Program-made: the position numbers and the translations under genes
Part shown: piece by piece, positions 18,032 through 26,704 of the stretch
Layout: each line of letters begins with the position of its first letter
Position numbering within the stretch: position 1 is the first letter of the stretch
Origin: Cyanobacteria bacterium REEB67
GTDB taxonomy: Bacteria; Cyanobacteriota; Vampirovibrionia; Obscuribacterales; Obscuribacteraceae
Direction of reading: 5' to 3'
NCBI GenBank assembly: GCA_018971775.1
Contig: JAGXAB010000036.1
Coordinates: forward strand, 1 to 57,871
DNA length: 57,871 nt
Notes under the pieces: model-generated
Told to the model about the DNA's origin: nothing
Seen by the model: only the letters and a program-made list of their open reading frames with translations
The model's database searches: none

Positions 18032-18145
18032 AGGGCTCGGATTCCTCGTAACTGGACACTATTGCTGACTATCCCCCAGATCATACAAGACATTTGTCAA
18101 GATATTCCTGAGGTGCCTATAAGGTAGCGAATCAGCGCCGGGATG

Positions 18146-19501
18146 CTATTGGCCTTTGCCAGGCCGGCTGGGCAATTTGAGGAAATATTGGGCGAGAAAA
18201 TCGAGATCCTCGCGCCGCCACATTTCCATCAATGGCTTTTCTCCTCCCGGTGGCCAGGCAGGCTCTTCGCCAAAAACTTCTTCGTCGAGCTCGGCCAGAT
18301 ATTTATTGTACAGCTCGGCACTGTCTCCGCCTTTGGGTAGCAAAACGAGCTCGTATAGCCTGGGAAGCAGAACATCCTTGTGCTTCTCGAGCACGGCGTC
18401 CATGAGGGCGCGCGCCTCATCGTTGCGGCCGGCCCGGGAGAGATAGCGCGCCAGTTGCAACTGTGTCTTGAATCCACTGGTTTTCAGAGGCAGAGCCGCT
18501 TCCAGCACATCGATAGCCTCCTGGTGGCGGCCGAGGCGATAAAGGGTCTCGGCGCGAATATCAGAAAGCTGAGCGCCACTGTTACCGTTGGCAAAGAGAG
18601 CGCGATAGGCCCAGGAAAGCCTGGCAGGGTGCAAACGCAATGCCTCAGCCCGTTCGTATAGCTGTGCGGCCCTGGCCGGCACAGTCATCGCAGCAGTGCC
18701 TTGATAGTTGAGAAAGGTGGCAGCACCAGCCGACTGCCGAGCGCAGAGCTGGCTGCCGTAGTAGTCCCGGAGCATCTCCAGCCAGGTAAAAGTGGCATAA
18801 CTGACATCAAAGAGGGCAAAAAGCAAAATCATCGCCCCCGTGGCGGCGATTGCCGCCTGCCCTTTAACAATCGGGGATTTGAGCCGATCGTCTAGACGCT
18901 TGCTTACGGTCAGACCAGGGCGGTAGGAGCGAAAAATCTCCACCAGCTTCTTCTGTTCATCAAGCGGCAGCGCCCCAATTGGCACACGCACCAGCAAATC
19001 GGCCCGATTAATCCCAGTGGAGCCCGTGAGCCGGCCGGAGGCGGCGTAGGATTTGATTTCTAGAATGCCTAGAAAAGTCAGATAGAGCTCGTCAACGGCA
19101 GAAAATAGAATGCGCCTGCCACCAAATACAATGGCAGGCTGTCCGCTTAGTGCCGCTGTCGGCTCATCGCCGGGCTCCTGCAGGACAGCGAAGCGCTGAT
19201 AAAAAATGACCGGCATGCCGCGCTTGAAATAATAGAGCAGGGCCGTGGTGCGATCGCTCTCAAGCAAGAGTGCGACTATATGGCCAAGCCCCAGAGCGAC
19301 AAGACAAGCCGGTACGAAGAGCTGCCAGACCGGTATCGGCAGAGCAAACCAATCCGTAGAACAGAGCAAAAACAGGAAAAGAAAACCAAAAGCAGGCCAG
19401 GCAAAGCCGATCAGAGTGTAAACACGGTGAGAAAGGGCAGGCCTGATTGCTCTGGCAACCAGGGGCACGCCGACATCAGCAGGGGAAGCGGAATCACTCA
19501 T
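18146..19501 (-). CDS. Membrane protein with C-terminal TPR repeats
   Basis: The product (451 residues) has two adjacent hydrophobic helices near residues 27-75, then a ~120-residue globular part (ALLYYFKRGMPVIFYQRFAVL and following) that I do not recognise, a third hydrophobic stretch near 210-235 (AAIAATGAMILLFALF), and a C-terminal ~200 residues with TPR features (LYERAEALRLHPARLSWAYRALF; ETLYRLGRHQEAIDVLEAALPL; LARYLSRAGRNDEARALMDAVL). No catalytic motif is visible. It is 114 bases upstream of paralogue E on the same strand and may be transcribed with it. Function unknown; a scaffold role is a guess. Confidence 0.65.
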   Translation of the reverse strand: MSDSASPADVGVPLVARAIRPALSHRVYTLIGFAWPAFGFLFLFLLCSTDWFALPIPVWQLFVPACLVALGLGHIVALLLESDRTTALLYYFKRGMPVIFYQRFAVLQEPGDEPTAALSGQPAIVFGGRRILFSAVDELYLTFLGILEIKSYAASGRLTGSTGINRADLLVRVPIGALPLDEQKKLVEIFRSYRPGLTVSKRLDDRLKSPIVKGQAAIAATGAMILLFALFDVSYATFTWLEMLRDYYGSQLCARQSAGAATFLNYQGTAAMTVPARAAQLYERAEALRLHPARLSWAYRALFANGNSGAQLSDIRAETLYRLGRHQEAIDVLEAALPLKTSGFKTQLQLARYLSRAGRNDEARALMDAVLEKHKDVLLPRLYELVLLPKGGDSAELYNKYLAELDEEVFGEEPAWPPGGEKPLMEMWRREDLDFLAQYFLKLPSRPGKGQ

Positions 19502-20034
19502 TATTATCGGTCTTTTCTATTAGTTTTTTTATCGGTCGCACGTAAGGATCATCGGCAAATCCCCGGACTCGCTGGCTTTCTCTACCTTCTTACCCAGGAT
19601 AATCGGGGAAATTACCCGGGAAAAGCCTGAATTGTGGACCTTACGGCAGCGATCGTCTATGCCACCACCTACAGTGCTAGAGCGACGGTCTCCTCGAGCA
19701 GAACGCAGTCTTAAATAGAATGAAACTGGCCGGGACACCGGCAAAACCGCTACAAACCGGGCAGTCGAACAAAAGCAGCAGTCTATTAAAATTATTTAAC
19801 CGCGATGCTTGGAGTACGGCCATTCAAGCGCGCAAAAAAAATTTGACGTTGATTTCTAACCAAGGAAAGTGCGAAAGCAAGCCAATAGTTTCCTTGAAAG
19901 CAGCTACTGGCAGCAAAAGCAGCGATACAGCGAAATCAGCATGGCGAGCCGCGAGGAGCCTTGACAGCCGGTTTTCCCCATTTAACTGCTAGCTTTTCTC
20001 TTACTAGTTTGGTAATCTGCGTTAAGAAGTTAAA
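19502..20034 (+). other. 533-base intergenic region upstream of the sigma factor
   Basis: I see no convincing gene. It separates two divergent genes and must hold both promoters. The word TTATCGGTC occurs twice near its left end, at 19504-19512 and 19529-19537. A 90-codon frame at 19720-19992 (+) has no ribosome binding site and no recognisable motif. Before the sigma-factor ATG there is only AAGAAG (20022-20027). A leader RNA or small RNA is possible but not shown. Confidence 0.5.
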
Positions 20035-20949
20035 ATGTACGCGCGGAAATCCCCACACGGACTAAAATATAATCCAGTGAACTCAGCAAAATCTGTCCAT
20101 CCAACCCACGTGGTAAGCACGCAATTGCAAGCTAATCAGGAAGCTCCAACGGGCTCTGACGGCCCCAAAGGCGATCAAAAAGGTCCAGACCAGATCCACA
20201 GCTGGCTCTCCCTTTATGCCGATTCGCGGGATCCGTCCCTCAGAGACTCGATTATCCAGGCGGCATTGCCGCTCGTGAAGCGTATCGCCTACGGCCTGGC
20301 CCGGCGCTCTACCGACCCTGTCGAAGATCTGATCCAGGTCGGCTCGATCGGTCTGATCAAAGCCGTTGACCAGTTCAAGCCTGATGCTGGTGCAAAATTC
20401 CAGACTTACGCCACTCACCTGATTACTGGCGAGATTCGCCATTACTTGAGAGACAAGACGGCGATGATTCGCGCTCCTCGTGAGCTACAAGAATTGTCGT
20501 TCCGCATCAATCGCCTCGTTCAAGGCTTGACCGCCAAACTCGGTCGCGAGCCCTCAGACATTGAAATCGCCACTGATTTGCAAATCCCGGTCAGTCGTGT
20601 CAACGAAGCCTACGAAGTAGACCGCCGTCGCACTCTGATTTCTCTCGACCAGGCTCTGTCCAACGATGCCGGTTCTGAGCAATCTCTGATTGACACTCTG
20701 GTCGACTCCAAGTATCAGACCAATCAATTGGCCAAAGAAGATCGCTTCATGTTGGCCGAAGCAATCAAACAGTTGCGTGATGGCTTGCGAGAAGTTGTCC
20801 AATTGACGTTCTACGAAGACCTCAGCCAGACTGAAGTAGCTCGCCGCCTCGGCATATCGCAGATGCAAGTTTCTCGCAGACTGCGCGCCGCAACGACCGA
20901 GCTCAATAAAATCATCACACAGAGTAAAAAGAGCCCCGGTACAAAATAA
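20035..20949 (+). CDS. Group 3 sigma-70 factor (SigF/SigB-like)
   Basis: The 304-residue protein has regions 2, 3 and 4 in order: PVEDLIQVGSIGLIKAVDQF and KFQTYATHLITGEIRHYLRD (region 2, ~95-145), LGREPSDIEIATDLQIPVSRV (region 3, ~180), and VVQLTFYEDLSQTEVARRLG with ISQMQVSRRLR (region 4, ~260-290). It lacks region 1 and is of the SigB/SigF/FliA class that runs stress, motility or pilus regulons. The first ~60 residues are a polar extension with no match. No anti-sigma gene is adjacent. It is monocistronic, with its own terminator at 21001-21033. In Cyanobacteria SigF controls pili, and a prepilin peptidase gene follows here; that link is suggestive only. Confidence 0.92.
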   Translation: MYARKSPHGLKYNPVNSAKSVHPTHVVSTQLQANQEAPTGSDGPKGDQKGPDQIHSWLSLYADSRDPSLRDSIIQAALPLVKRIAYGLARRSTDPVEDLIQVGSIGLIKAVDQFKPDAGAKFQTYATHLITGEIRHYLRDKTAMIRAPRELQELSFRINRLVQGLTAKLGREPSDIEIATDLQIPVSRVNEAYEVDRRRTLISLDQALSNDAGSEQSLIDTLVDSKYQTNQLAKEDRFMLAEAIKQLRDGLREVVQLTFYEDLSQTEVARRLGISQMQVSRRLRAATTELNKIITQSKKSPGTK

Positions 20950-21000
20950 TCAAACCGGCCTGCAGCACTGCCTGGTGATGAAAATAGACAATGAAATTAG

Positions 21001-21033
21001 AAAGAGGCAGCGGGTTAATCCGCTGCCTCTTTT
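21001..21033 (+). terminator. Intrinsic terminator of the sigma-factor gene
   Basis: A perfect 10-bp GC-rich stem (gaggcagcgg at 21004-21013, ccgctgcctc at 21020-21029) with a 6-base loop, extended by A-T pairs and followed by TTTT. It is 51 bases after the stop codon. Confidence 0.93.
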
Positions 21034-21129
21034 ATCAGCCGAGAAACAGCCAGACCATCGGCAGCATCAATATCGCTTAAACTAGTGTAAGCGAATGTCC
21101 CCGCCGAACCAGAAAGCGAAGAGATCTCA

Positions 21130-22383
21130 ATGGGCTTCATCCCCGCCGGTTTTGAATTTTTTTCGATGCCTTCTCCCTATCTGGAGCTCTGGGCCGCTTT
21201 TGCCGGCATCCTCATCGGCAGCTTTCTCAACGTTCTGGCCGTGCGCTCTCTGGCCAGCGAATCGATAGTCTGGCCGCCCGCGAACTGTTTTTCGAGATGC
21301 CCTCATTGCAAGCATCGGCTTGGTATTTTTGAAATTATTCCAATCGTGTCTTACATTTTGCTGAAAGGTCGTTGCCGCCACTGCCAGGAAAAAATCAACT
21401 GGCATTACCCGCTTGTCGAGGCGGTTACCGGCCTGCTATTTGCCGCCATCGTCCATCATTTTGCCGAAGCCCAGTTTGAAAGTTCACCGGATCGTCTGGC
21501 AGTGACACTGGCCATGCTGATCTTTATCTCGGTCCTTGTCGCGGTGACGGTGACCGACTTCAAAGAAAAACTAATCCCGCATGAGATTACCTATCCTTCG
21601 ATCATCGCAGGCCTTATCTATAGCACCGTCGTGCGACACGACCTGCTCGGTGCCCTGGCCGGCGTCGGCGTCTCGTACATACTCTTCGATTTCATCGCTT
21701 TCTATGGTCTGAAGTTTTACATGATGATGCATGAAGACGATGAAAATAATGATAATAATGCAGAAAGCGAAAGAAAAGAGCCCCCCAGCGCAGTACCGGA
21801 TGTGGTGCCTACTACCACAAAGACGGAGACAACTCTCGACCTGGATATAGCCATCGATGATGAACTGGACCGCAGTCTAGGCATCATTCGCGCAGTCGCT
21901 CCCGCCGAGGCCTCTGCGCAGAACGAGGAAGACGAAGAGCCGTTTGAAGTCATGGGCGGCGGCGACGCGGTACTATCGGCGGTGCTGGCCGCCTGGCTCG
22001 GCTGGCAATTGCTCGTAGCCGCACTCGTCGTAGGTTTCATGATCGGCGCCATCATGGGTGCCTTCTATTTGATCTATGAATTGAAAAAAGAAAAGCGCCT
22101 CGCCCAAGTGGCCAGACCGGCCGTAATCGGTACATTAATCGCCGGTGGCGGTTTTGGATTACTGATTGGCGGCTTCGCTACGCTTTCACATCTGACTGAA
22201 ATTCTGGTCAATCCGACAGTCTGGTTACTGCTTCTGATCGTCTCTCTGGGCGGCACCACTGCTGGAGTGATCTGGAGCGGCAATGCCATAGCCAAGCCCT
22301 TTCCCTTCGGACCGGCTCTGGCTATGGGCGGCCTTTATGGAGTATTCTTGATCAATCTTCTCGACAAAAGCTATATCAAATAG
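21130..22383 (+). CDS. Prepilin peptidase / N-methyltransferase (PilD family) with acidic insertion
   Basis: PilD cleaves and N-methylates type IV prepilins and pseudopilins at the inner membrane. Visible features: the N-terminal cytoplasmic zinc module with Cys57-x2-Cys60 and Cys82-x2-Cys85, the NWHYPLVEAVTG block, catalytic Asp143 in VTDFKEKLIP, and the second aspartate Asp279 in GGGD. Between them is an unusual acidic insertion (about residues 201-272, rich in Asp, Glu and Asn), which brings the protein to 417 residues against ~260-290 for the family. About eight hydrophobic segments are seen. It starts a likely operon with the hypothetical protein, the TPR protein and lepB. Confidence 0.92.
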   Translation: MGFIPAGFEFFSMPSPYLELWAAFAGILIGSFLNVLAVRSLASESIVWPPANCFSRCPHCKHRLGIFEIIPIVSYILLKGRCRHCQEKINWHYPLVEAVTGLLFAAIVHHFAEAQFESSPDRLAVTLAMLIFISVLVAVTVTDFKEKLIPHEITYPSIIAGLIYSTVVRHDLLGALAGVGVSYILFDFIAFYGLKFYMMMHEDDENNDNNAESERKEPPSAVPDVVPTTTKTETTLDLDIAIDDELDRSLGIIRAVAPAEASAQNEEDEEPFEVMGGGDAVLSAVLAAWLGWQLLVAALVVGFMIGAIMGAFYLIYELKKEKRLAQVARPAVIGTLIAGGGFGLLIGGFATLSHLTEILVNPTVWLLLLIVSLGGTTAGVIWSGNAIAKPFPFGPALAMGGLYGVFLINLLDKSYIK

Positions 22384-22394
22384 AGGCGTAAACA

Positions 22395-22958
22395 GTGGCT
22401 ACGATTCAAGAAGCAATGACCCAGGGAGCGACTCTGCTTGAGCAGGCAGTCGAGGGCACAGTCGACGCCGTCAGCTTCGAGCGACAATTAAGCGCCCTTT
22501 TGCAAGCACCGGTGGCTGCGCGCGGCTTCATGGCGGCACTATCGATAGGGACAATTCCTCAGAAGCCGGAAGTGCGAAAAGTCTTACTCGAGACACTTCG
22601 AAAAAACAAAGAAACCACTTACGAACTGGTCCTCAAAAATATTGTCATGCCGATTTGCGCAGCCCAAGAACATGACAAACAAAATAGACCAGAGCAAGCC
22701 GCTCTTTCTCGCCGGACATGCGCCAACAGCGAGGAGTTAGCGGCTCTTCTGGACGACCAGTACCTGGCAAAGATGGCCGGCAATCTACTCATAGCGATCG
22801 AACATTTCCCGGATCGAGCAAAACAGGCGACGACTCTAGATGTAAGAGACCAGGCCGAGATCGATAAATGGTACGAATTTTTCGAGCGCTGGCACTATAG
22901 CCGAGAATCTTTGCTGGCCGCAAAAGATTCCCTCACAAAAATCGCCAAAGGCGCTTAA
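22395..22958 (+). CDS. Hypothetical helical protein
   Basis: A 187-residue protein starting with GTG, 11 bases after pilD. It has no signal peptide or membrane segment and looks almost all helical. It has paired hydrophobic patterns (FMAALSIG, LVLKNIVMPICAAQEHD, YLAKMAGNLLIAIEHF) and ends in a conserved-looking segment IDKWYEFFERWHYSRESLLAAKD. I do not recognise the family. Its place between pilD, a TPR protein and signal peptidase suggests a link to secretion or pili, without proof. Confidence 0.7.
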   Translation: MATIQEAMTQGATLLEQAVEGTVDAVSFERQLSALLQAPVAARGFMAALSIGTIPQKPEVRKVLLETLRKNKETTYELVLKNIVMPICAAQEHDKQNRPEQAALSRRTCANSEELAALLDDQYLAKMAGNLLIAIEHFPDRAKQATTLDVRDQAEIDKWYEFFERWHYSRESLLAAKDSLTKIAKGA

Positions 22959-22994
22959 CGAGCCATTTCCTACCAGGACATCGGAGAGAAATAT

Positions 22995-23624
22995 ATGGCC
23001 CGAAAGGCTGCAGCGAAAAAAGCACAACAGACGCTGAAAGCACAGAAGCAAGTAGTCTTGACCGCTTGCGCCACGGCATTGCTCTGTGCAGGCATACTGG
23101 CCCGACCGGCATGCGCCGAACGCGACCACAAAATGCTTCTTCTGGCCGGCAAATATTATTTAGTCAATCATCCGAACGACACACGCACCCTGGCCAGTGT
23201 CGGTGGCCTGGAGATTGAATTTGGCAGTTATGACGATGCGATCAAACATCTGAGCAAAGCGATAGAACTTTCGCCCTTCGAAAACGCCTACTATATAGAT
23301 CGCGCCGATGCCTACTTGCACCGCGGTGACTATGAAAAAGCAATCGCCGATGCCAACATGGTGATGAAATCGACCAACGGCACCGAGCTCGGCCTGGCCC
23401 TGGCCAATCGCGGCGAGGCCTATTACCGCCTGAAAAACAGCAAGCAGGCCCTCACCGATCTGACCAGGGCGATTCACTATCTGCCTGACCTGGGCGGCAC
23501 CTATTTTTACCGGGCCAAGACTTATGAACTAATGGGCCGAGCCGACCTTGCCGCGCCAGACTACGGCAAAGCGCGTGACCGCGGATTTGTCGCCGACGGC
23601 CAGCAAGAAGTGAGTAGTAAATAG
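22995..23624 (+). CDS. Exported TPR protein
   Basis: A Lys-rich N terminus and a hydrophobic core ending in RPACA-E (about residue 42) form a signal peptide or anchor. The rest carries about three TPR units: SVGGLEIEFGSYDDAIKHLSK, AYYIDRADAYLHRGDYEKAIAD and ALANRGEAYYRLKNSKQALTD, with a final FYRAKTYELMG. Such proteins often act in pilus or envelope assembly. The gene follows the hypothetical by 36 bases, with GGAGAG before the ATG, and overlaps lepB by one base (TAGTG). Confidence 0.8.
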   Translation: MARKAAAKKAQQTLKAQKQVVLTACATALLCAGILARPACAERDHKMLLLAGKYYLVNHPNDTRTLASVGGLEIEFGSYDDAIKHLSKAIELSPFENAYYIDRADAYLHRGDYEKAIADANMVMKSTNGTELGLALANRGEAYYRLKNSKQALTDLTRAIHYLPDLGGTYFYRAKTYELMGRADLAAPDYGKARDRGFVADGQQEVSSK

Positions 23625-24313
23625 TGGCTAGCAAAGAAACAACGCGATATACACTGGCCGTGATTGCCATCGCAATCCTCTTTTGCTTCCCTGTAATCGC
23701 CCTGCTTTTCCTGCGTCTATTCGTCGAAACTCGCTACATACCGAGCACATCGATGCAACCGACCCTTAAGGTAGGGGACCGACTGCTGATCGACAAACAC
23801 GACGCCTGGCTGCATAACCCCTTCCAGCGCGGCGATATCATCGTTTTTTATCCACCTCCGATCGCCTTGGACGGCGAAGACATCGGCCAGGATCTTCCCC
23901 ACATTCTCGGCCGGCTCACCGGTCTGCCAATTTTCCCCAATCAACCGGCCTTCATCAAGCGCGTCATCGCCATCCCCGGTGAACGTGTAAAAATCGTCGC
24001 CGGCGACGGTGTCTACGTGAACGGCAAAAAATTGCCTGAGCCCTACATCATGGAATCGGCCAATTATTCCCTCCAAAAATTGACCGACATTCACGGCCAC
24101 AGCATGAGTGGAAAAATAATCGAGCCCTATTCAGCTGGGCAATTTGCCGACAAAGAAATTATCGTGCCGCCAAATGAGCTCTTTATCCTGGGCGACGATC
24201 GTAACCGGAGCGAAGACAGCCACACCTTTGGCTTGCTCAAAACAGATCGCATCGTCGGTCGCGCTTTCACCAAAGTCTTCCCCCTGAAAGCGATTGAGAC
24301 ACCGCGCTACTGA
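23624..24313 (+). CDS. lepB: Signal peptidase I
   Basis: LepB removes signal peptides from exported proteins at the periplasmic face of the membrane. A single N-terminal membrane helix (residues ~11-33) is followed by the catalytic block PSTSMQPTL with Ser43, the Lys block FIKRVIAIPGE with Lys112, and the LGDDRNRSEDSHTFG box. An insertion (ALDGEDIGQDLPHILGRLTGLP) sits before the lysine block. Length (229) is normal. It starts with GTG overlapping the stop of the TPR gene, so translation is coupled. Confidence 0.95.
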   Translation: MASKETTRYTLAVIAIAILFCFPVIALLFLRLFVETRYIPSTSMQPTLKVGDRLLIDKHDAWLHNPFQRGDIIVFYPPPIALDGEDIGQDLPHILGRLTGLPIFPNQPAFIKRVIAIPGERVKIVAGDGVYVNGKKLPEPYIMESANYSLQKLTDIHGHSMSGKIIEPYSAGQFADKEIIVPPNELFILGDDRNRSEDSHTFGLLKTDRIVGRAFTKVFPLKAIETPRY

Positions 24314-24475
24314 GATTGAGGTCGGCGCTGCAGGTAAGGCAAAAAATTTCGCGCGCGCCCAAAATTTAAATTCTCTGCCACGTGAATGTCACAATTACCT
24401 GCGTATTATGGCTGTACTTACTAAGGCATCCCCATTTTTTACTATTCACCCCAACTCCGCAAAGGGAGTCAGATC

Positions 24476-24682
24476 ATGCATGAAATCCACCCCTCACAAT
24501 CAGAAGAAAGCAGGTTAGCCAGACTGCAACAGGCAGAAACGACTCAGCTCCGCGTCCTCTACGCCGGCCAGAGAATCGATCATGCCTGCCTGCCGCCACT
24601 CTCGCACTCAGTCCTCAAATGCGTGGCAATACAAGACCAGAATATCCTCCAGGCAAGAGGTATCGCCCATCTGAACAAATAA
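24476..24682 (+). CDS. Small hypothetical protein
   Basis: A 68-codon frame begins with ATG at 24476 behind a good ribosome binding site (AAGGGAG at 24461-24467). The product is polar with two Cys and no signal peptide or known motif. It is followed by a hairpin that could end its transcript. Both flanking signals favour a real gene, but there is no homology evidence. Confidence 0.4.
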   Translation: MHEIHPSQSEESRLARLQQAETTQLRVLYAGQRIDHACLPPLSHSVLKCVAIQDQNILQARGIAHLNK

Positions 24683-24702
24683 GGCAGCGCCCCAGCGATT
24701 GC

Positions 24703-24747
24703 AGCCGAGGCAATGAGACAGCAGTGGTTTCATTGCCTCTGGCTTTT
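24703..24747 (+). terminator. Long hairpin between convergent genes, possible terminator
   Basis: A 14-bp stem (agcc plus gaggcaatga at 24703-24716, pairing with tcattgcctc at 24730-24739 and ggct at 24741-24744) with one bulged T, a 13-base loop and TTT after it. It sits between + genes ending at 24682 and a minus-strand gene ending at 24773, the usual place for a transcription stop. Confidence 0.7.
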
Positions 24748-24772
24748 GGCTTCAAATTTTTCAACAAAAAGA

Positions 24773-26704
24773 TCAGGTCGCTTTCTCCGGTCTGGTCAAA
24801 GCAATCAGCCAGAACATTCCAATCACACCGGAAAGTACGGCCGCTGCCGCCATCCATAGAGGCGGATTGCCCGGCACAAAAAGACTTAACGCCAGCGAGA
24901 GACTGTTGTGCAGGCAATGGAGCAGCATTGCCGGCCAGAGCGAGCCGGTACGCAAGCGCAAAAATGTGAGCAGCGCCCCGAGGGCGCCAGTCGGGATAAA
25001 TCGCGCCAGACTGAGGTGAAAGGCGCCAAACAATGCACCAACTGTCAAAATCAATTTAGTCTGGCTGAAGCGCCGCGGCAGCAGACTCAAAATCACACCA
25101 CGAAACAGTACTTCTTCGCAGAGTCCGGGCAGGACACCGATGACGAGCAAAAGCACGAGCGGCGGCGCCGATGTAAGCTCCAGAGCCTTAGCCATGAGCT
25201 TGCTCAAGGTCTCGGCCCCGGGCATAAATTGCGATTGCAGATAGACAAAGCCGGCAGCCACAGCCACCGTCGCCGGCGCGATCAGAGCGGTAGCCAGCAA
25301 GGTAGCGAGGCCGCCCTTTGGCCAGGAGAGGTTAATAACCGAGGCGAGCGGCAGACGCAGCCAGTAGTGTACGAAAATAATGCCCGGCAAAAGCACCACG
25401 AGCAGCTGCGTCAGCGCCATGCCGAAGAGTCGATAATTAAGCACCAGCACCTGGGAGAGATAAAACATCAACAGGAAAACGACGACACAGAGGAAAAAAA
25501 GTTCGCGGCGATAGTCTTGAGCGGCAAAGCGACGCGCCGGAGCTTCCTCGATGTCAAAAAGCAGATCTTCACGCGCCAGCATCGGCGAGGCAAGATTGAC
25601 AATCAAATAGCAAAAGGCGATCGATGAGCAAAAAGAAAGCGCCAGCCAGCGGTAGTCTATATAGCCGGCCAGGACATCGTTGAAAGTTACGACCGAATTG
25701 AGAAAAGGCAACATCGCCGTCGCCGCGGTCAGATGCACATCGCCAAACAAGGCAATGGGCAAGGGCACAAGTCCAAGCATCATCAGCGGCAAAAAGTATC
25801 CCTGGCCTTGCTGTATCGTCTTGGCAAAGGAAGCAAACATCAATGACGCCGCCGCAACCGTTAAGCAAAGCGGCAGCATGGCCAGGCAGGTAATCAAAAA
25901 ACAGGGCCAGGGGAAATCCGCTTCAAAACCGATTTTTAGATTGTGCATGGCGGCACGCTGGAAAAACTGGGAGGCAAAAAAGCCGGCCAGAGTGAGCAGC
26001 ACCGAAACATACGAGGTCGTCGCCACGGTCAAGAGCTTGCCGGCGAAGAGCTCTTTTCGGGCCGCCATCGTCATCAAGAGAGGCTCGAGGGTTTGTCTTT
26101 CGCGCTCACCGGTGACAGCGTCGAGGGCCGGATAAATCACTCCCATGAGCGCCATCATCATCAAGACGCAACAAAGTGCAGACTGCAAAAAGACGCTGGC
26201 GACGCCGAAAGGACTATCGGGTGAGACCTCTTTGATCTGCACCCGCGGAGGCTCTACGAGCCCCAGCGAAAGGCCCTTGATACGCCTATCGAGCTCCGCC
26301 CGTTTATAGATATCGACAAACATCGAAAGACGAAATCTGGCAATGCTGCTTTTTACTTTGACACCGTTGTAGAGGATATTGAAATTGGGAGCGACAACGA
26401 GAGCAGCATCGACGATGCCCTTATCAACAGCATCCTGCGGTGCTTGCGTACCAATATCGGTGCGCTGAAATTCATGCCAACGAGCAAACTCCGTTGCCAC
26501 CAGCGGCGACTCGCCGACAACGGCTATCTTGTAAGTGTCGGTGGCGATGTGCTTGGCTTCGGATACGGCCAGACGCGGCACTGCCAGCAGGAGCAAGGGC
26601 CCGAGGATAATAGACATAAAGACCATCGGCACAAGGGTGCGATGATCCCGCAGAGCCTCGACCAGCTCTTTGACATAGACCAGCCGTATACGCTCTAACT
26701 GCAC
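24773..26704 (-). CDS. ABC exporter permease (NatB-like) fused to CPBP intramembrane protease
   Basis: The first ~390 residues are an ABC-2-type permease: a membrane helix near residue 30, a large external loop, then a cluster of five or six helices starting with VFLQSALCCVLMMMALMGVIYPALDAVTGERERQTLEPLLMT, a pattern of NatB. The C-terminal ~250 residues form a CPBP (CaaX-like) domain with EE at residues 530-531 in CEEVLFRG, FGAFHLSLARF, and LHCLHNS, the expected metal ligands. NatAB pumps export Na+ or drugs; the protease part may process a peptide or regulate the pump. It directly abuts the ATPase gene (0 bases), starting with GTG. Confidence 0.88.
   Translation of the reverse strand: MQLERIRLVYVKELVEALRDHRTLVPMVFMSIILGPLLLLAVPRLAVSEAKHIATDTYKIAVVGESPLVATEFARWHEFQRTDIGTQAPQDAVDKGIVDAALVVAPNFNILYNGVKVKSSIARFRLSMFVDIYKRAELDRRIKGLSLGLVEPPRVQIKEVSPDSPFGVASVFLQSALCCVLMMMALMGVIYPALDAVTGERERQTLEPLLMTMAARKELFAGKLLTVATTSYVSVLLTLAGFFASQFFQRAAMHNLKIGFEADFPWPCFLITCLAMLPLCLTVAAASLMFASFAKTIQQGQGYFLPLMMLGLVPLPIALFGDVHLTAATAMLPFLNSVVTFNDVLAGYIDYRWLALSFCSSIAFCYLIVNLASPMLAREDLLFDIEEAPARRFAAQDYRRELFFLCVVVFLLMFYLSQVLVLNYRLFGMALTQLLVVLLPGIIFVHYWLRLPLASVINLSWPKGGLATLLATALIAPATVAVAAGFVYLQSQFMPGAETLSKLMAKALELTSAPPLVLLLVIGVLPGLCEEVLFRGVILSLLPRRFSQTKLILTVGALFGAFHLSLARFIPTGALGALLTFLRLRTGSLWPAMLLHCLHNSLSLALSLFVPGNPPLWMAAAAVLSGVIGMFWLIALTRPEKAT

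Noticed and set aside
19720..19992. 90-codon + frame in the gap before the sigma factor
   Set aside because: No ribosome site, Ser/Lys-rich composition, and no motif; could be chance.
24908..25627. 239-codon + frame opposite the CPBP part of the permease fusion
   Set aside because: Rich in Gln/Arg/Lys/His with no motif; the opposite strand has the EE and His ligands in frame.
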